Shown: piece by piece, positions 26,376 through 36,660 of the stretch
Layout of the letters: every line of letters begins with the position of its first letter
Position numbering within the stretch: the stretch's first letter is position 1
Assembly (NCBI RefSeq): GCF_019278525.1
Contig: NZ_CP058986.1
Location: 806,001-870,000, forward strand
Length of the DNA stretch: 64,000 nucleotides
Direction of reading: 5' to 3'
DNA from: Polaribacter sp. HaHaR_3_91
GTDB taxonomy: Bacteria > Bacteroidota > Bacteroidia > Flavobacteriales > Flavobacteriaceae
Notes under the pieces: model-generated
Seen by the model: the letters and a program-made list of their open reading frames with translations, nothing else
The model's database searches: none
What the model was told of the DNA's origin: nothing
Program-made: the position numbers and the translations under genes

Positions 26376-29300
26376 ATGAAAACAAGATTATTGCTGTTAT
26401 TTATTTTTGTTGGCTTCTTTTCTTCTATCGAGGTGATAAATGCTCAGACTTTTTTGAAGAAGATTGATAAAGACAATTATTCAATTCAAGAAGATCAAAT
26501 TTATTCTAAGAAAAATTTTCCAAAAGCATACAATCTAGTTTCTATAGATATAAATAACTTTAATACTGTATTAAAATCAAAATTTAGTTCTAAATCGGAA
26601 CAGAAAATTATACAATTACCGAATACTGAGGGAGGTTTTTCTAATTTTATTATCAATGAGACTTCAAATTTTGAAACCAAATTATCAGAAAAATACTCCA
26701 TGATAAAGTCGTATTCTGCTCAAGGAGTAGATGATCCTACCGCAGTAGCAAAAATTAGTATTGGTACAGACGGTTTTCATGCAGTTGTGTATTCTGGTTT
26801 AGAAAAAACATTATATATAGACCCTTATTCTAAGGATAAAAAATCTTTAATTGTTTACAAAAGAAGTGATTTAGATACAGATAACGATAGTTTTAACTGT
26901 CATGTAGAAGAGGCTGCACGTAGAAGTGTTGCTGAAATTACTAGTTTAAAAAATGCGCAAGATGGAAAACTAAGAACTTTTCGTTTGGCCTTAGTTTGTA
27001 GTGGAGAATATGCGCAATTTCATTTAACAAATCAGAATATATCTGCAGCTGCTTCAGACGAAGTTAAAAAAGCTGCCGTACTTTCTGCAATGAATACGAC
27101 CATGACAAGGGTTAATGGTATTTTTGAGAGAGACTTATCTGTAAGAATGACTATTGTTGGAGATAATGATAAAGTTATCTTTTTAGATGCAGCCACAGAT
27201 AATATTACAGATGGAGATCCTGATAAAATGATTAATGAGGTACAGACTATTTGTGATACTGAAATAGGATCTGCTAATTATGATATTGGACATATTTTTA
27301 GTATTGGGGGAGATGGATTAGCCGGTGGAGGCGTAGTTTGTATTACAGGCCAGAAAGCTAAGGGAGTTACAGGAAGAAGTCAACCAATTGGTGATGCGTA
27401 TGATATTGATTTTGTGGCACATGAAATGGGGCATCAATTTGGAGCAAATCACACACAAAGTAATAGCAGTTGTAATAGATTTAGTAGCACAGCAGTAGAA
27501 CCTGGAAGTGCTTCTACAATAATGGGGTATGCAGGTATTTGTGCGCCAAACATACAGTCTAAAAGCGATGATTATTTTCATGCAGTTAGTATTGCAGAAA
27601 TGTGGAATATTATCAGTTCTTCTGCTAATTGTGCTGTGTTGACAGATACAAATAATAGTGCACCAACAGCAAATGCAGGTTTAGATTATAGCATTCCAAA
27701 ATCGACCCCCTTTTTATTAAAAGGAGTTGGAGCAGATGCAGACGGAACTGCTAGTTTAACTTATAATTGGGAGCAAACAGATAATGAATCTGCAACAATG
27801 CCTCCGGTTGCAACCAATTCTGGAGGACCAATGTTTAGATCGTTACCATCTGCAACCAATTCAGAAAGGTATATGCCTGAATTGGCAACGGTGGTAGCCG
27901 GTAGTACGGCATCAACTTGGGAAGTTGTGCCATCTGTAGCAAGAGATTTAAATTTTTCTTTTCTAGTGAGAGATAATCATTCAGGGGGGGGAAGTACTGC
28001 AAGAGATAATATGACAGTAACGGTAGAAGATGCAGAAGCTTTTACGGTTTCAGCTCCAAGTACAGCTGTCTCTTGGTATGCAGACACGACACAAAATATA
28101 ACATGGAATAAAGGTACAACAGATATTGCCCCAATAAATTGCCAAAATGTAACGATTAAATTATCTGTAGATGGTGGAATTACGTTTCCTATTATTTTAA
28201 AAGAAAATACGCCTAATGATGGTTCTGAAAATATTGTAATACCAGAAAACCCAACTACATCTGCTAGAATTATGGTAGAAGCGGCAGATAATATTTTTTA
28301 CAATGTAAATGCAACAAATTTTAAAATAAATTCATCAACTCCAACATTTGTAATGACAAATACAAGTGGAGATCAGTCTGTTTGTAATACCGGAAATCAG
28401 TCTGTAAATTATATTTTAAATTTCGATTTTATAAACGGATTTTCAGAAAATGTAGCTCTTTCGGCTACAGGTCAACCAGAGGGATCAATAGTTAGTTTTA
28501 ATCCATCAACCATAGGTGTAGATGGAAATGTGAATATGACTGTAACTGGTTTAAATGCTGTTACTGAACAACCTTACACGATTAATGTAGTAGGGAGTTC
28601 TACAAGTATTTCTAATAATATAGATGTTCAATTAAATATAACGACTTCTAGCTTTGATGCTTTAACGCTAATTTCTCCTGCTAATGATGCTGTTGAAGTA
28701 GATTTGAGTACAACCTTAAGTTGGGATGCAGATACCAATGCAAGTAATTACAATGTACAAGTAGCAACAGATACTGGTTTTACACACTTGGTTGTAAATG
28801 AAAATGTAACTTTAAATGAATATTCCTTATCAGAACTTTCTGTAAACACCACTTATTTTTGGAGAGTAAAAGCTGAAAATAGTTGTGCAGAAGGTAGTTA
28901 TTCAAATGTATTTGAATTTAAAACATTAACTCCTGTTTATTGTACTTCTAATTTTACAGATGATGTTATAGGGAAAGAATTTATAACTAATGTAACATTT
29001 AATACCATTACTAATAATTCTGGCAATGCTGCTGTAAATGGATATGAAGATTTTACTGCTATAGAAACGAAAGTGAAAAACGGAGAGGATCATCAAGTTT
29101 CTGTAACGCTAGATACAGGAGGGTTTCAAGATCATGTATATGTATTTATAGATTGGAATCAAGATTTTATTTTTGATAAAACAACGGAAAGGTATGATTT
29201 AGGAACAGAGTCTGCAGATATAGGAACTAAAACATTTACGATTACAGTGCCAGGTGATGCTAAATTTGGAAGCACAACAATGAGAGTTGTTATAGAATAT

Positions 29301-30098
29301 GATGATTCTACAGGAGGTTATGGAGATGGCCCTTGTAATGCAGATCATTTAACTGAATGGGGAGAAACCGAAGATTATACAATTGTTGTTATAGATGTAA
29401 ATAATGTTTCTGTGCAAACAACATCAGAAACTTGTGTAAATGAAAATGATGGTATTATTACGGTAGACGTATCGCAGACTTCTTTAGATTATAATGTAAT
29501 ATTATCAAGTTCTGAAGGTACTTCTACTTCTCCGATAGTTGGTTCTAGTAAAATATTTTCAGATTTAAGTCCGGGTATTTATGAGGTTTGTGTAGAAACA
29601 GTTCAACAAGACTTTACACAATGTTATGAAGTTGAAATTGTAGAGTCTCAATCAATATCATTAAAAGCTAGTGCAAGTAAAACATCAAAAATATATTCTT
29701 TTGCTATTGATGAGGGGACAGCTCCTTTTAGTGTGTTTTTAAATAATAAGCTATTAAGAACTTCTAGCGAAAAGAGTTTTGATATTGAGTTAAATGAAGG
29801 AGGCTTGTTAGAGGTAAAAACAGCTAAAGACTGTGAGGGTGTGTTTAAAACAACAATAGATGCTGTTATACTACTTCAAAATCCAGTAGCAAATTCTATT
29901 GAATTATTACTTCCTTTAGGAGTTGAAAGTGATCGTATAGAAACACTAATTTATGATATAAATGGTAAATTAGTCTTTAAACAAATGGTAAATGTTCAAG
30001 GTAATTCAATGTCCATTCCGTTTCAACAATTTGCAAACGGTATTTATATTTTAAAATTACCAATTGCTGCCAAACCTATTAAAATATTAAAGAAATGA
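26376..30098 (+). CDS. Secreted reprolysin-like zinc metalloprotease with T9SS sorting domain
   Basis: The 1,240 residues begin with a signal peptide (MKTRLLLLFIFVGFF...INAQ). A propeptide-like region precedes an M12-type zinc site, HEMGHQFGANH (from His349), and a downstream Met-turn-like IMGYAG. After the catalytic domain come immunoglobulin/fibronectin-like repeats, a GEVED domain (about 855-1005, ending WGETEDYTI) and a C-terminal sorting domain (about 1165-1240, ending NGIYILKLPIAAKPIKILKK). It is probably exported through the outer membrane by T9SS and cleaves extracellular protein. A TATATTTG -7 element lies at 26342-26349. Confidence 0.93.
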   Translation: MKTRLLLLFIFVGFFSSIEVINAQTFLKKIDKDNYSIQEDQIYSKKNFPKAYNLVSIDINNFNTVLKSKFSSKSEQKIIQLPNTEGGFSNFIINETSNFETKLSEKYSMIKSYSAQGVDDPTAVAKISIGTDGFHAVVYSGLEKTLYIDPYSKDKKSLIVYKRSDLDTDNDSFNCHVEEAARRSVAEITSLKNAQDGKLRTFRLALVCSGEYAQFHLTNQNISAAASDEVKKAAVLSAMNTTMTRVNGIFERDLSVRMTIVGDNDKVIFLDAATDNITDGDPDKMINEVQTICDTEIGSANYDIGHIFSIGGDGLAGGGVVCITGQKAKGVTGRSQPIGDAYDIDFVAHEMGHQFGANHTQSNSSCNRFSSTAVEPGSASTIMGYAGICAPNIQSKSDDYFHAVSIAEMWNIISSSANCAVLTDTNNSAPTANAGLDYSIPKSTPFLLKGVGADADGTASLTYNWEQTDNESATMPPVATNSGGPMFRSLPSATNSERYMPELATVVAGSTASTWEVVPSVARDLNFSFLVRDNHSGGGSTARDNMTVTVEDAEAFTVSAPSTAVSWYADTTQNITWNKGTTDIAPINCQNVTIKLSVDGGITFPIILKENTPNDGSENIVIPENPTTSARIMVEAADNIFYNVNATNFKINSSTPTFVMTNTSGDQSVCNTGNQSVNYILNFDFINGFSENVALSATGQPEGSIVSFNPSTIGVDGNVNMTVTGLNAVTEQPYTINVVGSSTSISNNIDVQLNITTSSFDALTLISPANDAVEVDLSTTLSWDADTNASNYNVQVATDTGFTHLVVNENVTLNEYSLSELSVNTTYFWRVKAENSCAEGSYSNVFEFKTLTPVYCTSNFTDDVIGKEFITNVTFNTITNNSGNAAVNGYEDFTAIETKVKNGEDHQVSVTLDTGGFQDHVYVFIDWNQDFIFDKTTERYDLGTESADIGTKTFTITVPGDAKFGSTTMRVVIEYDDSTGGYGDGPCNADHLTEWGETEDYTIVVIDVNNVSVQTTSETCVNENDGIITVDVSQTSLDYNVILSSSEGTSTSPIVGSSKIFSDLSPGIYEVCVETVQQDFTQCYEVEIVESQSISLKASASKTSKIYSFAIDEGTAPFSVFLNNKLLRTSSEKSFDIELNEGGLLEVKTAKDCEGVFKTTIDAVILLQNPVANSIELLLPLGVESDRIETLIYDINGKLVFKQMVNVQGNSMSIPFQQFANGIYILKLPIAAKPIKILKK

Positions 30099-30775
30099 GA
30101 AAGGCGATAATTATTTTAAATTTATATAGTATTTGCTTTTTAGCTCTAAGCTGTTCTTCTAAGGATGATGAAAATAAAGCTCCGAGTATTGTTCAATTAG
30201 AGTTTCCTACACAAGATCTGTTGTGTATAGATAATACAATTTCCTTTAATTGGAGTGATGCAACAGACTTAGAAAATGATGTTATCGAGTATACTATTAT
30301 CATAGCCAAAGACAGGCAGTTAACAGATGTTGTAGAAAACAGAACTGTTAGCGAAAGTGAGTTAACTGTAACTTTAGAGAAGTCTACAGCGTATTATTGG
30401 CAAGTAAATGCAATAGATGTAGATAATAACCAAGAAAGTAATTCTGATGTGTTTTCTTTTTATACAAAAGGAGATGGAGTTACAAATTATGCACCTTTTA
30501 TGGCTGATTTACAAACGCCAGAAAACAATGGAAACGTTACTGAAGGAACTGTAGATTTAGTTTGGGAAGCATCAGATATAAATACAGCAGATACACTAAC
30601 ATATGAATTGTTTTTTGGTGAAGATGCTACTTTAACTTCTGTGGATAATACTCTTACTGTAAAGTCATATTCGGTTTCTGTGTTATCAGGAAAAACATAT
30701 TCTTGGCAAGTAAATGTAACCGATAATGTTGGTGCAAAATCTATTGGGCAAGTTTTTACATTTACGGTAGATTAA
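30095..30775 (+). CDS. Lipoprotein with two fibronectin III-like domains
   Basis: The 226 residues begin MRKAIIILNLYSICFLALSC, with lipobox LALSC followed by SSKDDEN, the acidic +2 region common in surface-exposed Bacteroidetes lipoproteins. Two similar beta-sandwich repeats follow (ISFNWSDATDLENDVIEY and VDLVWEASDINTADTLTY), both ending in YYWQVN/YSWQVN. It overlaps the protease by 4 nt (ATGA) and so is translationally coupled, suggesting that it anchors or assists the protease (inference). Confidence 0.8.
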   Translation: MRKAIIILNLYSICFLALSCSSKDDENKAPSIVQLEFPTQDLLCIDNTISFNWSDATDLENDVIEYTIIIAKDRQLTDVVENRTVSESELTVTLEKSTAYYWQVNAIDVDNNQESNSDVFSFYTKGDGVTNYAPFMADLQTPENNGNVTEGTVDLVWEASDINTADTLTYELFFGEDATLTSVDNTLTVKSYSVSVLSGKTYSWQVNVTDNVGAKSIGQVFTFTVD

Positions 30776-30788
30776 TAAAGTATTCTTA

Positions 30789-31175
30789 TTATCTAAAAAA
30801 AAGAGTGTGTAAATATCTACCAGGAGTAAATGTAAAACCTCCAGCAATAACAATAGCACCAACATAGAGAAAGATCATTTTCAGTTTATGTTTTTTAATT
30901 TGTCCTTTTTTTACCGCAATTATAGCAGTAGGAACGCTGTATAATGTTAGAATGCTAAATAAATGAATAAGCCCAAAATGATTTAAAAACTGTGGGCCAA
31001 CATAAGCAGGCATAAAAATGGTAATAACTGCTGTAATCATCATTAACAGCATATAGGTTTTGCCTAAGTTTCTATGAAAAGGAGTTCCTTTTTTTACAGC
31101 TAAAAGATAAGCACCAATAAAGACACACGGAACAACCGTTATTAAATGTGCATATATTAAATATTTATATTCCAT
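30789..31175 (-). CDS. DUF2306-like four-helix membrane protein
   Basis: The 128 residues have four hydrophobic segments (about 5-27, 38-57, 68-87, 98-117). The motif GTPFHRNLGKTYMLLMM and conserved His residues resemble the DUF2306 family of predicted membrane proteins. The function is unknown. It lies 13 nt from the 3' end of the convergent lipoprotein gene. Confidence 0.72.
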   Translation of the reverse strand: MEYKYLIYAHLITVVPCVFIGAYLLAVKKGTPFHRNLGKTYMLLMMITAVITIFMPAYVGPQFLNHFGLIHLFSILTLYSVPTAIIAVKKGQIKKHKLKMIFLYVGAIVIAGGFTFTPGRYLHTLFFR

Positions 31176-31202
31176 AGTTTTTTTACTAAAATAGGGAAAT
31201 AA

Positions 31203-31236
31203 AAAAACCGTATCAAATTTGATACGGTTTTTTACT
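31203..31236. terminator. Terminator of pruA
   Basis: AAACCGTATC pairs with GATACGGTTT around AAATTT. The A and T tracts on both sides allow termination in either direction. Confidence 0.8.
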
Positions 31237-31251
31237 AAATATTATTTTTTC

Positions 31252-32877
31252 CTATCCTAAGAAAGGGTATTTATAATCTGTAGGAGAAACCAATGTTTCT
31301 TTTATCAATCTAACAGAAGTCCAACGTAATAAGTTTTGTGCAGAACCAGCTTTATCATTTGTTCCAGAAGCTCTTGCTCCTCCAAATGGTTGCTGACCAA
31401 CAACAGCTCCAGATGGCTTATCGTTAATATAAAAGTTTCCTGCAGCATTTTCTAATGCTTTAGAAGCTTTTTCTACAATATATCTATCAGTAGAGAAGAT
31501 AGCACCTGTTAATCCGTATTCTGTAGATTCATCTACTAATTTTAAAGAAGCTTCCCAATCTGCATCTTCGTATACATAAACCGTCATTACTGGGCCAAAT
31601 AACTCAGTTGTCATGGTTGCGTATTTTGGAGATTGACTAACAATTACAGTAGGCTCAATAAAGTAACCAACAGATTTATCATGGTTTCCACCAATAATTA
31701 TTTCAGCGTCTTTATCTTTTTTAGCAGCTTCGATATAACTTGTAATTTTATCAAAAGAACCTTCGTGAATCACTGCGTTTATAAAGTTTGAAGTATCTTC
31801 TGGAGATCCCATTTTTAACTCACTTACTTGTGCAATTAAATGTTTCTTAACCTCTGGCCAAAGTGACGCAGGAATGTAAGAACGAGAAGCAGCAGAACAT
31901 TTTTGACCTTGGTATTCAAAAGCACCTCTTGTCATTGCAGTTGCAACTTGTAAAGGATTAGAAGAGTTGTGAACCCAGATAAAATCTTTTCCACCAGTTT
32001 CTCCAACAATTCTTGGATACGTTTTATATGTATGGATATTAGTACCAATTTGCTTCCATAATTCTTTAAAAACATGTGTAGAACCTGTAAAGTGTAATCC
32101 AGAGAAATCTGGAGAACTTAATACAGTATCAGAGATCATAACTGGATCTCCGTAAACAACGTTTATTACACCATCTGGCAAACCAGCTTCTTTAAATAAA
32201 TCTACAATTACTTGTGCAGAATATGCTTGATGATCAGAAGGTTTCCAAACAACAACATTACCCATTAATGCAGCTGATGCAGGTAAATTTGCAGCAATAG
32301 ATGTAAAGTTAAAAGGAGAAATAGCGTAGATAAATCCTTCTAAAGGTCTGTATTCAACTCTGTTCCAAACTCCAGGGGAAGATGTTGGTTGATCTTTAAA
32401 AATATCCGTCATGTATTCTACGTTAAAACGGAAGAAGTCAATCATTTCACAAGCAGCATCAATTTCTGCTTGATACACGTTTTTAGATTGCGCAATCATA
32501 GTTGCTGCATTCATTCTTGCTCTATAAGGTCCTGCTAGTAATTCTGCAGCCTTTAAGAAAATTGCAGCACGTTCCATCCAACTTACGCTAGACCAAGCCT
32601 CTCTAGCAGCTAAAGCTGTAGAAATAGCAGTGTCTACATGCGTTTTATCTGCTGTGTGATATTGCCCAACCACATGTTTATGATCATGAGGAGGAGTAAT
32701 ATTTTTAGTATTTCCTGTTCTAACTTCTTCACCATTAATGTGCATTGGCACATCAATATTGCTGTTATACATAGCTTTATAAGTAGCTAATAATTCTTCC
32801 TTTTCAGGAGAGCCCGGAGCGTACCCTTTTACAGGTTCGTTTACTGCTTTCGGAACATTATAAAATCCTCTTGACAT
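31252..32877 (-). CDS. pruA: L-glutamate gamma-semialdehyde (P5C) dehydrogenase
   Basis: Oxidises glutamate semialdehyde to glutamate with NAD+, the second step of proline catabolism. The 541 residues fit the stand-alone enzyme. Visible motifs are VGETGGKDFIWVH (general-base Glu), EYQGQKCSAASR (nucleophilic Cys) and the C-terminal AVVGQQPFGGARASGTNDKAG. The proline dehydrogenase gene is not adjacent in this window. Confidence 0.95.
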   Translation of the reverse strand: MSRGFYNVPKAVNEPVKGYAPGSPEKEELLATYKAMYNSNIDVPMHINGEEVRTGNTKNITPPHDHKHVVGQYHTADKTHVDTAISTALAAREAWSSVSWMERAAIFLKAAELLAGPYRARMNAATMIAQSKNVYQAEIDAACEMIDFFRFNVEYMTDIFKDQPTSSPGVWNRVEYRPLEGFIYAISPFNFTSIAANLPASAALMGNVVVWKPSDHQAYSAQVIVDLFKEAGLPDGVINVVYGDPVMISDTVLSSPDFSGLHFTGSTHVFKELWKQIGTNIHTYKTYPRIVGETGGKDFIWVHNSSNPLQVATAMTRGAFEYQGQKCSAASRSYIPASLWPEVKKHLIAQVSELKMGSPEDTSNFINAVIHEGSFDKITSYIEAAKKDKDAEIIIGGNHDKSVGYFIEPTVIVSQSPKYATMTTELFGPVMTVYVYEDADWEASLKLVDESTEYGLTGAIFSTDRYIVEKASKALENAAGNFYINDKPSGAVVGQQPFGGARASGTNDKAGSAQNLLRWTSVRLIKETLVSPTDYKYPFLG

Positions 32878-33030
32878 TTGTGTGTATTTTAAGTTTTAAT
32901 CGACTAATTTTGAGTTTCAAAGTTACAATTTTTGTTTCAATAATTTTAACTGAATTTTTATGTCCTTTGTTAAGGAATGTATAAAGATATCGTCTAAACG
33001 TAAAGTTTATCATAATTAATTATAAAAAGT

Positions 33031-33732
33031 ATGTGTACAGTAAGTTATTTGCCTTTAGGGAATAATGATTTTATCTTAACTTCTAATAGAGACGAGACTC
33101 CACTAAGAAATACAATTCCACCTCAAAATTATATAGAAAATGGTGTTCAGTTAACGTATCCAAAAGACGAATTAGCTGGCGGAACTTGGATTGGTTTGAG
33201 TGATAAAAGTCGATTGGTTTGCCTTTTAAACGGTGGTTTTAAAATACATACAAGAAAGAGTTCTTATAAAATAAGTAGAGGTATTATTGTAAAAAATATT
33301 TTATCTGCTGATGATGGAGTGGCTTATATAAATAATTTTGACTTTACAGAAATAGAACCTTTTACTTTAATTTTAGTGGATTGGAAAAATCAATTAGATA
33401 CCTACGAATTGGTTTGGGATGGAAATATAAAACATTTTAATAAATTAACACAAGAACCTAAAATTTGGTCTTCTTCTACTTTGTACACAGAAAAAATGAA
33501 AGAAATGAGGCAAGTTTGGTTTTCTAATTGGTTGTTAGAAAATGATGAATTTCATCAAGAAAAAATATTAGGTTTTCATCAGAATGAAAATTTAGGAAAT
33601 ACTGAGACTTCTCCTAAAATGAAAAGAAATACTGTAGAAACCGTAAGTGTTACTTCTGTAAAAAAAGAAAAAAGTAAGGTTAATATTACTTATTTGGATG
33701 TTTTAAATCCTCTGAAAAGCAAAATATTATAA
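33031..33732 (+). CDS. NRDE (TANGO2-like) family protein
   Basis: The 233 residues begin MCTVSYLP, with the invariant Cys2, and contain LTSNRDETPLR, the NRDE motif that names the family, then GGTWIGLSDKSRLVCLLNGG. Family members have an Ntn-hydrolase-like fold and have been linked to haem handling; no enzymatic role is established. It lacks a signal peptide. Confidence 0.88.
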   Translation: MCTVSYLPLGNNDFILTSNRDETPLRNTIPPQNYIENGVQLTYPKDELAGGTWIGLSDKSRLVCLLNGGFKIHTRKSSYKISRGIIVKNILSADDGVAYINNFDFTEIEPFTLILVDWKNQLDTYELVWDGNIKHFNKLTQEPKIWSSSTLYTEKMKEMRQVWFSNWLLENDEFHQEKILGFHQNENLGNTETSPKMKRNTVETVSVTSVKKEKSKVNITYLDVLNPLKSKIL

Positions 33733-33745
33733 TTTATAAAATAAA

Positions 33746-33771
33746 ACAGCTATCTAACTTAGATAGCTGTT
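33746..33771. terminator. Hairpin between convergent genes
   Basis: ACAGCTATCT (33746-33755), a 5-nt loop and AGATAGCTGT (33761-33770). The stem is strong but the T tract is poor, so it may be a weak bidirectional terminator or an mRNA 3' end. Confidence 0.5.
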
Positions 33772-33796
33772 CTGTTCATTAAAATATTGCTTTTAA

Positions 33797-36457
33797 TTAT
33801 TTTGCAATTAGTATTTTCTTAACTGCTTTTTGTTTTCCGTTATTTACTTCAACAAAATACAAACCTGCATTTAAAGAAGATACATCTACCTTACCTATAG
33901 CATTGTTGTTTTCTAATTTAGTTTCTAAAATTTTAGTTCCTAAAATAGAGTATACTTTAACTGTGTTAAAATCTGTTGAAGTTCTGTTGATGTATAACAT
34001 ATTATTAGTAATAGGGTTTGGATAAAACTCTAAACCTAACTCTTCTGCTGAAGAAAATTCATCTAATCCTAAATTAGAAGAACCATAAAACTCTATTTCC
34101 GTAATGGCTGTCCAAGCACTTTCTCTTTTATCTGCAGTACTATTAAATCGTCCAAAACCTAATAATTTAACATAACGTGCTTCTGTATTTACTTGATATT
34201 GATTAAATTCTGTAGTGCTTATAGCTGTTAATAGTAAATCACCAGAAGTAGGTAATATCATAGAGAAATTATCATCTTCTGTTCCTGTGTTAGAGACGTA
34301 GATTTGAAATCCGAATGCGTCTGATTTATTAGTGGTGTTAAACTGAATTAAATTTAAAGTTTGTGAACTTCCTAAATCGTAAATAACGTATTCACCATCA
34401 CCTTTGTAATCTCCAGAGATAATAGTACCGTCGTCTGCGGTCCATTCTGTATCTAAATCTTTGTCTAAGGAATTAGTAGCAAACTCACTTTTAGAGCTGT
34501 TTTCTTTAGAGAAAGAATGAACGGTTACTTTATCTGTAGCTAATCCGGTTCCTGTATTAATTAACGTATATAAATCGGTTAAATCTGCACCCTCTTGCGT
34601 AATATTTAAAGTTCTTACAATATTATCTCCTCCAGCATCTTGTGTAAAAGTTACTGTACCGGTTCTGTTTGTAGTTTCTGTATTTTTTGTTACTGTAACA
34701 GAGATAGTTGCATTACCAGTTCCAGAATTAATATCAATAGAAATCCAATCATTATTAGATACTGCTGTCCAGCTAACGTTTGCATTTACAGAAACATCAT
34801 TGCTTCCTGCGGCTGCAGTAAGTGAAGGCATGCTGCTTACTGTTAAAGATTCAATTACTTCAATTGAACAATCACCATCAAGAATGCTATTTCCTAAATT
34901 ATCAGCAAAACAAGCTCCAATTCCATGTCCAACCATATCATCTGTTGCTGGTCTATAAGTTCCCATATCAGCTCCTTTACCAATAGATCCTGTTCCTGAA
35001 AACGTTAAAATCTCGCCATCTGCTGTAGCTGTAATTGCTGTTTTTTCAGAAAAACCTTCATTTGTTTCGCCTAAACTTGTACCTGTATATACGTTTCCTG
35101 TATAAGTTAATTTTGTACCTAAATTTGTGTAAGAAGTTTCAGTATCGCCAGAAATAAGATTTGTTATATTTGGATTATTAGCCGTGAAATAAATTAAGTT
35201 ATTTGAAACTGTTCCTGTAGGGTCTGTTGATCCTTTATCTGTGTTATAAAATAAAGGAGCATTTGTGTTTACAATTGAATTATTAGAAACAATAATATTT
35301 TCAGTTTTTTGATATCCATTAGATACACTTGTAGAAGTACAATCAACAGAGTTATTATCAGATCCTCCTATAAATGTGATACCATTATTCCATTTTGCTT
35401 GGTCAAGAACTGTAACGCAATCTTGAATATAGTTGTTGGTAATTGTATGGTCGCTATCTGTTATTCTAATTCCACCTGTACCATCAACTCCTTCTCCTAA
35501 AAAGTAATTACCATCTACAGTTGCATTAGAACCATGTCTAAGTACTAACGAGCCTCTAGATCTTCTAAATGTATTGTTTGTGTACGTATTGTTTTTACTT
35601 TTATTTGTAATAATTTCATTTTCACCATCGGCTTGTACAAAATAATTATTACTAACAACGGCTCCACTATTTATATTTTGATATTCACTTGTACCGATAC
35701 GTATGGTTTCACTATCTCCAGCATTACTTTTGCTGGCATCCATTTTTTCAAAATTATAGAAATAATTATTCATAATCGTATGTCCTACTAAATCACAACG
35801 AGTATTTACGGTTTCAAATCCATTATCTGGTTCACCGTCTTCTGGTTCATCATAAGGAGGTGCCCAAGCATTATAGGCGTACTCTGCCAATACAATTGCA
35901 CCTGCACTAGATTTATTTAAAAAAGAACAATTAATTACGGTATTATAAGTTCCAAATAAAACGATCCATCTATGTTTTGTAATCGATCCATCTTCTAAAT
36001 CATCGGCAAGATCATCTGGTTCTATTTTTAAACCATCAATTACACAGTTCTGAATTGTACTATGGTGCGCAAGGTCGTAACCGTTTCTAAACTCTATAAA
36101 GTTACTGGCACCATAACCGCCTTTCCAATGAAAACCATCTACTACTAGATATTCACCAGTAGCAACTTTTACACCGTCTTCTGTTTCACCTCCGATAGTT
36201 AATCTAGGTCCTCCGGTAAAAATTACACCACCAGGAGTTTCTGCTCTTAAGGTAACAGGGTTTTCTGCAGTACCAGATCCCAGAAACCTTATTCTTTCGT
36301 CTGTATCATAAGTTCCATTTTTTAAGATAATGACATCTCCAGGTTCGTAGAGTACATTTCTTACGTCTTCCGGATCGTCAATATTATACGTTGTCTGGGA
36401 GGTAGAAATTTGTGTGATTAATAAAAGTAATGCTGCTAAAAAATACTTTTTGTTCAT
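33797..36457 (-). CDS. PL6 alginate lyase with BACON, F5/8C and T9SS domains
   Basis: The 886 residues begin with a signal peptide ending QISTSQ. A right-handed parallel beta-helix (about 22-440) follows, with the polysaccharide lyase family 6 active-site pattern: GDSETIRIG (248-256), ENEIITNKS (279-287, Lys286 as the likely base) and RGSLVLRHGSN (301-311, Arg307). A BACON domain (about 541-622), a discoidin/F5-8C carbohydrate-binding domain (about 630-790) and a T9SS type A sorting domain (about 807-886) complete it. Family 6 also holds chondroitinase B; the substrate is inferred. No SusC/D genes are adjacent. An operator dyad overlaps the promoter. Confidence 0.92.
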   Translation of the reverse strand: MNKKYFLAALLLLITQISTSQTTYNIDDPEDVRNVLYEPGDVIILKNGTYDTDERIRFLGSGTAENPVTLRAETPGGVIFTGGPRLTIGGETEDGVKVATGEYLVVDGFHWKGGYGASNFIEFRNGYDLAHHSTIQNCVIDGLKIEPDDLADDLEDGSITKHRWIVLFGTYNTVINCSFLNKSSAGAIVLAEYAYNAWAPPYDEPEDGEPDNGFETVNTRCDLVGHTIMNNYFYNFEKMDASKSNAGDSETIRIGTSEYQNINSGAVVSNNYFVQADGENEIITNKSKNNTYTNNTFRRSRGSLVLRHGSNATVDGNYFLGEGVDGTGGIRITDSDHTITNNYIQDCVTVLDQAKWNNGITFIGGSDNNSVDCTSTSVSNGYQKTENIIVSNNSIVNTNAPLFYNTDKGSTDPTGTVSNNLIYFTANNPNITNLISGDTETSYTNLGTKLTYTGNVYTGTSLGETNEGFSEKTAITATADGEILTFSGTGSIGKGADMGTYRPATDDMVGHGIGACFADNLGNSILDGDCSIEVIESLTVSSMPSLTAAAGSNDVSVNANVSWTAVSNNDWISIDINSGTGNATISVTVTKNTETTNRTGTVTFTQDAGGDNIVRTLNITQEGADLTDLYTLINTGTGLATDKVTVHSFSKENSSKSEFATNSLDKDLDTEWTADDGTIISGDYKGDGEYVIYDLGSSQTLNLIQFNTTNKSDAFGFQIYVSNTGTEDDNFSMILPTSGDLLLTAISTTEFNQYQVNTEARYVKLLGFGRFNSTADKRESAWTAITEIEFYGSSNLGLDEFSSAEELGLEFYPNPITNNMLYINRTSTDFNTVKVYSILGTKILETKLENNNAIGKVDVSSLNAGLYFVEVNNGKQKAVKKILIAK

Positions 36458-36481
36458 GTTAATTGTTGTTTAATATTAATA

Positions 36482-36515
36482 ATATTTGGTAAACCAGTTT
36501 GGTAAACCAAATATA
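36482..36515. promoter_or_regulatory. Operator of the PL6 lyase gene
   Basis: TTTGGTAAACCA occurs twice (36485-36496 and 36498-36509) at 13-bp spacing. The whole stretch is bounded by ATATTTGGT on the left and its complement ACCAAATAT on the right. TGGTnnACCA cores resemble GntR/FadR-type sites. The operator overlaps and follows the -7 element, the place for a repressor. Confidence 0.65.
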
Positions 36516-36538
36516 GGGAATTAAACAACTGAAAACAA
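36508..36538 (-). promoter_or_regulatory. Promoter of the PL6 lyase gene
   Basis: On the minus strand TTG (36538-36536), a 20-nt spacer and TATATTTG (36515-36508) match the Bacteroidetes consensus. The start would be near 36501, inside the operator dyad. Confidence 0.7.
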
Positions 36539-36660
36539 GATGTTTATTTTCTGTGAAGGTATTAATGATTAAATGTTAAAAAGAAAGGAGATTTTGCTAA
36601 AACACTTTGTAAAAAAGTATAAAGCTTAAAGGATTTTTATAGAAAATGTAACATTTAGAT

